From a candidate division TA06 bacterium 32_111 (GTDB lineage Bacteria > Hydrothermota > 32-111), in the NCBI GenBank assembly GCA_001508335.1, contig LGFX01000007.1, positions 1 to 64,000 of the forward strand: a DNA stretch of 64,000 nt, written 5' to 3'. Positions 60,462 through 64,000 of the stretch are shown here, piece after piece. The number at the start of each line of letters is the position of its first letter. The stretch's first letter is position 1. The notes under the pieces were generated by a model that searched no databases, was not told where the DNA came from, and saw nothing but the letters and a program-made list of their open reading frames with translations. Made by a program: the position numbers and the translations under genes.

Positions 60462-60830
60462 CTATTTCAAATTCAGGACCCTGTTAACGGATTCAAGAAC
60501 CCTTGATGGTTGGAAAGGTTTTACTACAAAATCTTTAGCACCCGCCTGTATCGCTTCAACGACGAGTGATTGTTGACCCATAGCTGAAACCATAAGGATT
60601 TTTGCATTTGGGAACTCTTTGATTATTTCTCTAACAGCATCTATTCCGGACATATCTGGCATGATAATGTCCATAGTTACAAGATCTGGCTGTAATTCCC
60701 TATACATCTGTACAGCCTGTGATCCAGTTCCTGCTTCACCACAGATCTCGAAACCTTCCTTCTTCAAAATATCTGCAATCATCCTTCTCATAAAAATTGC
60801 GTCATCAACTATTAGCACCCTTGTAGCCAT
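60462..60830 (-). CDS. cheY: Response regulator CheY
   Basis: 122 residues, one receiver domain: acidic pair in VLIVDDAIFMRRMI, phospho-Asp in LVTMDIIMPDMSG (about 55), Ser in KILMVSAMGQ near 84 and Lys in DFVVKPFQ near 106. ATG behind AGGAGG. No output domain; the target here is not a visible flagellar switch. Confidence 0.95.
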   Translation of the reverse strand: MATRVLIVDDAIFMRRMIADILKKEGFEICGEAGTGSQAVQMYRELQPDLVTMDIIMPDMSGIDAVREIIKEFPNAKILMVSAMGQQSLVVEAIQAGAKDFVVKPFQPSRVLESVNRVLNLK

Positions 60831-60841
60831 ATTTTTTCCTC

Positions 60842-61240
60842 CTAATTTTTATTGATGATATTTTTCAAATTTAATATTATAATCTCTTTACCATCTTTTT
60901 CAACAAATCCTTTTATATACTCATCCTCACTTTCTTCCTCCTTAACTTTACTAACATTTATTATCCCCTCTATGTTATCAACAAGTAGCCCATACTTTTC
61001 TTTATCCTTTTCACAGATTACTATATAATTTTCTTCGACCTTTTTAATTATCTTCAACTTCTTTTTCAAAGAAATCAAAACTACAACATCACCCCTTAAA
61101 TTTATAACACTCTCTATATAATTTTCAGCATTTGGGATCCTGATGCCTTCCATCTTTTCATATATATCTATTATTTCTGTTATGTTTATCCCATAAATCT
61201 TTCCTTCAATTTTAAAAGTTATGTACTGTTCATTCGCCAT
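60842..61240 (-). CDS. cheW: CheW-like adaptor protein
   Basis: ATG at 61240 with AAGGAG upstream gives 132 residues; the start overlaps the receptor's stop codon. One CheW domain: QYITFKIEGKIYGINITEI, IINLRGDVVVLISLKKKL-like segment near 52-72, and VDNIEGIINVSKV near 95. Couples the receptor to CheA. Confidence 0.92.
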   Translation of the reverse strand: MANEQYITFKIEGKIYGINITEIIDIYEKMEGIRIPNAENYIESVINLRGDVVVLISLKKKLKIIKKVEENYIVICEKDKEKYGLLVDNIEGIINVSKVKEEESEDEYIKGFVEKDGKEIIILNLKNIINKN

Positions 61241-64000
61241 TTTCTTCAATCTCCTTCCAGGTGAATTCAATAGGCAAAGCACTCAAAGGATGTGCATAAA
61301 AGCCATGTACTTTTTCACTAACAGCAATCTGTTTATAGTTATGGGTCAAAAATATCCAGGGAGCATCATCAACTATAATTTGTTCAATATCCTGATAAAG
61401 TTTGTTTCTCTCTTCAAAGTTTGTGGTCATCCTTGCTTTCAAAATGAGTCTATCGACCTCTCTGTTTGAATAGAATGAGTTGTTACCACCATCTCCAAAA
61501 CTCTCGCTATGAAAAAGTGGATAAAGAAAATTGTCAGGCTCACCTGTATCCCCAGCCCATCCCATCATAAAAAGATCACATTTCCCAGAATGCATCCTTT
61601 CCAAAAGTTCAACCCATTTCAAAGGAACTATTTTTATTTTAATACCTATCTGTTGCCACATATCCTGTAAGAGTTCCGCTCTCTTCACAACCCTTTCAGA
61701 ATTTGAACATATCATCTCAAAATGGTGTTTTATACCATCAGAAAAGCCTGCCTTAACCATAAGTTCTTTTGCTTTTGACAAGTTATAAGGATAACCTTCC
61801 TGTGATTTATTGTAACATGGAAGTGATGGTGGAAAAACTCCCTTGGATACTATACCGAGTCCAAACATCGTTTCGTTTATGTATCTTGATTTGTCAGTAG
61901 CATAGTTCATTGCTTTTCTCACATCTTTTGTAAGTGTAATCTCATTCTTTCTTGAAAAGTTAAAACCAACATATTGGACATCCAGAGATGGAATAGTTAA
62001 AACATTAATGTCTATTCTGTTTAACTTTTTTAGTTTTTCAACATCTTCAGCGTTTACCGAGCAATAATCAATATTTTTTGAAAGTAGTTCATCAAATTCA
62101 TCCTCTTCCCTTTTTATTCTAATTTCAACAGTTTCTACAAAAGGTTCTCCTCCGAAATAATGTTTGTTTGATTCCAATAAAATTACCTCATCATCAACAT
62201 GCTTTAAAATAAAAGGACCACAACCTATACAGTTTTTTTTCATTTTATCATCTGAAAATTTTACCATGTCTTTTTTGATTACAGAGAGACATATAACCGC
62301 AAGGTTTGAAAGGAAAGGAATATATGGATACTCTAAAACAAATTTAATGGTATGTTCATCAATAACTTCTATACCCTCAACATCCCTTGCCCTCCTTTTT
62401 ATATAACTCTGAGCACCTTTAATCATGTTGACGAAAGACGAATTTGGAGTCAAAAGGACATTTTTTACACTCTCTTTTACATCCTCTGCCGTCACAGGTG
62501 TTCCATCATGGAAGTATGCGTTATCCCTTAAGAAAAAAATCCATTCGGTGGCATCGGAGTTTATATGCCAGTATCTTGCAAGTGCAGGAACAACATTGGT
62601 ATCCTTTCCAAATTTTACAAGACTTGAGTGTATCTGTTGTAAAATAGTGTTACTCGTTGAATCTCCAACAAGTGCGGGATGCCAGTGAACTGGAAGATTG
62701 TTCATTATAAATTTGAATCTATTCTTTTCCGGATTCCTTTTAACTATGAATTTTTCTGAAACGGTATCCTGTATTCCCTTTACCATCTTCAAAGACTCAT
62801 CACTTTTTAAAATATCGTTTTTAAAAATCTTGTTAAGTTCCTCAGCCATCTGATTTATTCTCTCTGATTTAGCTATTATATTTTTGTAAAGTTTTACTAT
62901 ATCATCCTTTAATCTTTCCTGATGGGTGATAGAGTCGTATATCTCTTTTAAAAGATTTTTAAAATTCTCAGCAGAATCTTTTACATCGTTTACAACTTTA
63001 CTACTAGTTTCTATTGAAGAGATAATCTTTTTAGCAGAATCCAGTTCTTTTTCAACGATCTTAAGAATATCCAGAAGAAGGTTTTCCATGTTTTTAACTA
63101 TATTTTTTATCTCCAGAGAAGCGTCAGTTGCTTTTTTGATCAACTCCTTTGTTTGGGAAACTATTACTCCAAGGTTCTGTTGATATTTTCCTGATCTTGC
63201 AGCCTCAATTGAGGCATAGAGTGAAAGTAGTTTTGTCTGCTCTGACAACTCCTTCAACTCAATACTGGTTTCAAGGATCAGTTTCAAATTTACGGATATA
63301 TCGTTGAAATCTTTTTTAAGGTTTAAAATCATTTCGTGAGTTTTTTCTATTTCACTTTTAACATTGATAATACTTGTTGAGAATTCGTTAACAGCTCCAA
63401 GTAGAAGATTAAGATTGTCCTCGATCTCTCCTACATTTTTGATCATAAGCTGCTCACTCTCCTCTATAGATTCTATGGCCTGAAAATAGTTCTTAACAAC
63501 TTTTGATTGCTCCTCATTTCTATCCATAAAATCACTTATAACACCCATTGTTTGATCTATGATATTTTTACTGTTATCAAGAGATATTTCTATCTTTTTG
63601 AACATTTTCAACTCTGTAGATAATGCATTTTCTATAGATTTTTTTTCAGAAATAAGATCCGATAGAGGATCGAGTTGTTGCATAAGATTGGATAACCCTA
63701 TTTTTACATCAGATTGAGTTTTTACCATGGTTAGAAGTTTCTCTGTCGATTGCAAAGAGATATCAACTATATTTTGAACACTCCGGTTCAGATCATTAAT
63801 AAGATTTTTGTTTTTATCCTGAATGTTTATATACTCTTTCATCCTATCAGATTTTGATACAATATCTGATAGGTTCATCTGAACATTTTTCAATCTGAAA
63901 CTCAAAAGATCTATATTTCTTTTTAAGGTGTCTATTTTGGAAGTAACATTATCAACAGATTCTACAACCTCTTCAGTTTTCACTTTTATATTTTCTATAC
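61230..64000 (-). CDS. Methyl-accepting signalling domain fused to a family 5 solute-binding domain (partial at 5' end)
   Basis: The reading frame stays open to the right edge (no stop upstream of a GTG at 63983), so the N-terminus is probably outside the window; 923 codons are visible. Counting from the GTG, residues about 1-415 are coiled coil with a receptor hairpin tip: ELSEQTKLLSLYASIEAARS near 245-265 followed by GVIVSQTKELIKKA. Residues about 420-917 are an SBP_bac_5 (DppA/OppA type) domain: PALVGDSTSNTILQQIHSSL, FHDGTPVTAEDVKESVKNVL, AMNYATDKSRYINE. No membrane helix lies between the parts, so both should share one compartment. Solute-binding domains in the cytoplasm are known from SgrR-type regulators. 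Confidence 0.85.
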   Translation of the reverse strand, partial: IENIKVKTEEVVESVDNVTSKIDTLKRNIDLLSFRLKNVQMNLSDIVSKSDRMKEYINIQDKNKNLINDLNRSVQNIVDISLQSTEKLLTMVKTQSDVKIGLSNLMQQLDPLSDLISEKKSIENALSTELKMFKKIEISLDNSKNIIDQTMGVISDFMDRNEEQSKVVKNYFQAIESIEESEQLMIKNVGEIEDNLNLLLGAVNEFSTSIINVKSEIEKTHEMILNLKKDFNDISVNLKLILETSIELKELSEQTKLLSLYASIEAARSGKYQQNLGVIVSQTKELIKKATDASLEIKNIVKNMENLLLDILKIVEKELDSAKKIISSIETSSKVVNDVKDSAENFKNLLKEIYDSITHQERLKDDIVKLYKNIIAKSERINQMAEELNKIFKNDILKSDESLKMVKGIQDTVSEKFIVKRNPEKNRFKFIMNNLPVHWHPALVGDSTSNTILQQIHSSLVKFGKDTNVVPALARYWHINSDATEWIFFLRDNAYFHDGTPVTAEDVKESVKNVLLTPNSSFVNMIKGAQSYIKRRARDVEGIEVIDEHTIKFVLEYPYIPFLSNLAVICLSVIKKDMVKFSDDKMKKNCIGCGPFILKHVDDEVILLESNKHYFGGEPFVETVEIRIKREEDEFDELLSKNIDYCSVNAEDVEKLKKLNRIDINVLTIPSLDVQYVGFNFSRKNEITLTKDVRKAMNYATDKSRYINETMFGLGIVSKGVFPPSLPCYNKSQEGYPYNLSKAKELMVKAGFSDGIKHHFEMICSNSERVVKRAELLQDMWQQIGIKIKIVPLKWVELLERMHSGKCDLFMMGWAGDTGEPDNFLYPLFHSESFGDGGNNSFYSNREVDRLILKARMTTNFEERNKLYQDIEQIIVDDAPWIFLTHNYKQIAVSEKVHGFYAHPLSALPIEFTWKEIEENGE

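Overview
The window is a low-GC (about one third GC by eye), gene-dense bacterial chromosome segment. Almost all genes lie on the minus strand, packed with ATGA/GTGA overlaps and gaps of a few bases. OmpA, Lnt, TonB-ExbB-ExbD-ExbD, lipoproteins and a periplasmic subtilase indicate a two-membrane cell. Type IX-like C-terminal sorting tails, an LVIVD-repeat surface protein, a bacterial GGGP synthase/geranylgeranyl reductase pair and a GlmL-like/DUF6754 membrane cluster point to an uncultivated FCB-affiliated lineage such as candidate phylum WOR-3 or a relative. That placement is inference.

Layout from left to right. 1-1994: a secreted LVIVD-repeat protein running off the left edge, with a textbook sigma-54 promoter and a candidate activator site upstream. 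2405-3198: an isoprenylcysteine methyltransferase-like gene and tRNA-Gln(CTG) and tRNA-Glu(CTC), with two copies of a 21-bp repeat. 3222-10276: envelope operon of lipoprotein, OmpA-like barrel, purN, lnt and gltX behind a good promoter. 10346-22945: one long unit, starting with an apparently leaderless dehydrogenase mRNA and continuing alkD, a membrane protein, alaS, ferredoxin-GGR-GGGPS, ispE, spoVG, tRNA-Gln(TTG), prs, rplY, pth (frameshifted), rpsF-ssb-rpsR-rplI and a DUF3307 protein. 23071-23322: rpsT alone on the plus strand with its own promoter and terminator. 23370-25511: TonB energizing system.

25586-40858 is another long unit. It starts at gcvPB and runs through a small conserved gene, a GlmL/MutL-like ASKHA ATPase, a barrel-sandwich protein and a tandemly duplicated four-gene membrane block (DUF6754 protein, 6-TM-type protein, anchored Rossmann-like protein, second membrane protein). 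It ends with a lipoate/octanoate transferase, a DUF4388 gene, two roadblock-like genes and two small membrane proteins. This is the best candidate for an undescribed system. 40995-43765 holds two convergent secreted proteins with sorting tails around a strong terminator.

43821-52479: a ribosome/translation/isoprenoid unit (TPR lipoprotein, rplM, rpsI, a leader hairpin, rpsB, tsf, pyrH, frr, uppS, cdsA, dxr, rseP). 52580-64000: a chemosensory operon whose receptor is a methyl-accepting signalling domain fused to a family 5 solute-binding domain. CheW, CheY, CheA and CheC follow, then a giant TPR protein, a DUF4388-TPR protein and three roadblock-type proteins. Together the last set looks like a sensory array wired to a roadblock/longin output rather than to a flagellum. 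No CheR, CheB, flagellar or pilus gene is visible here.
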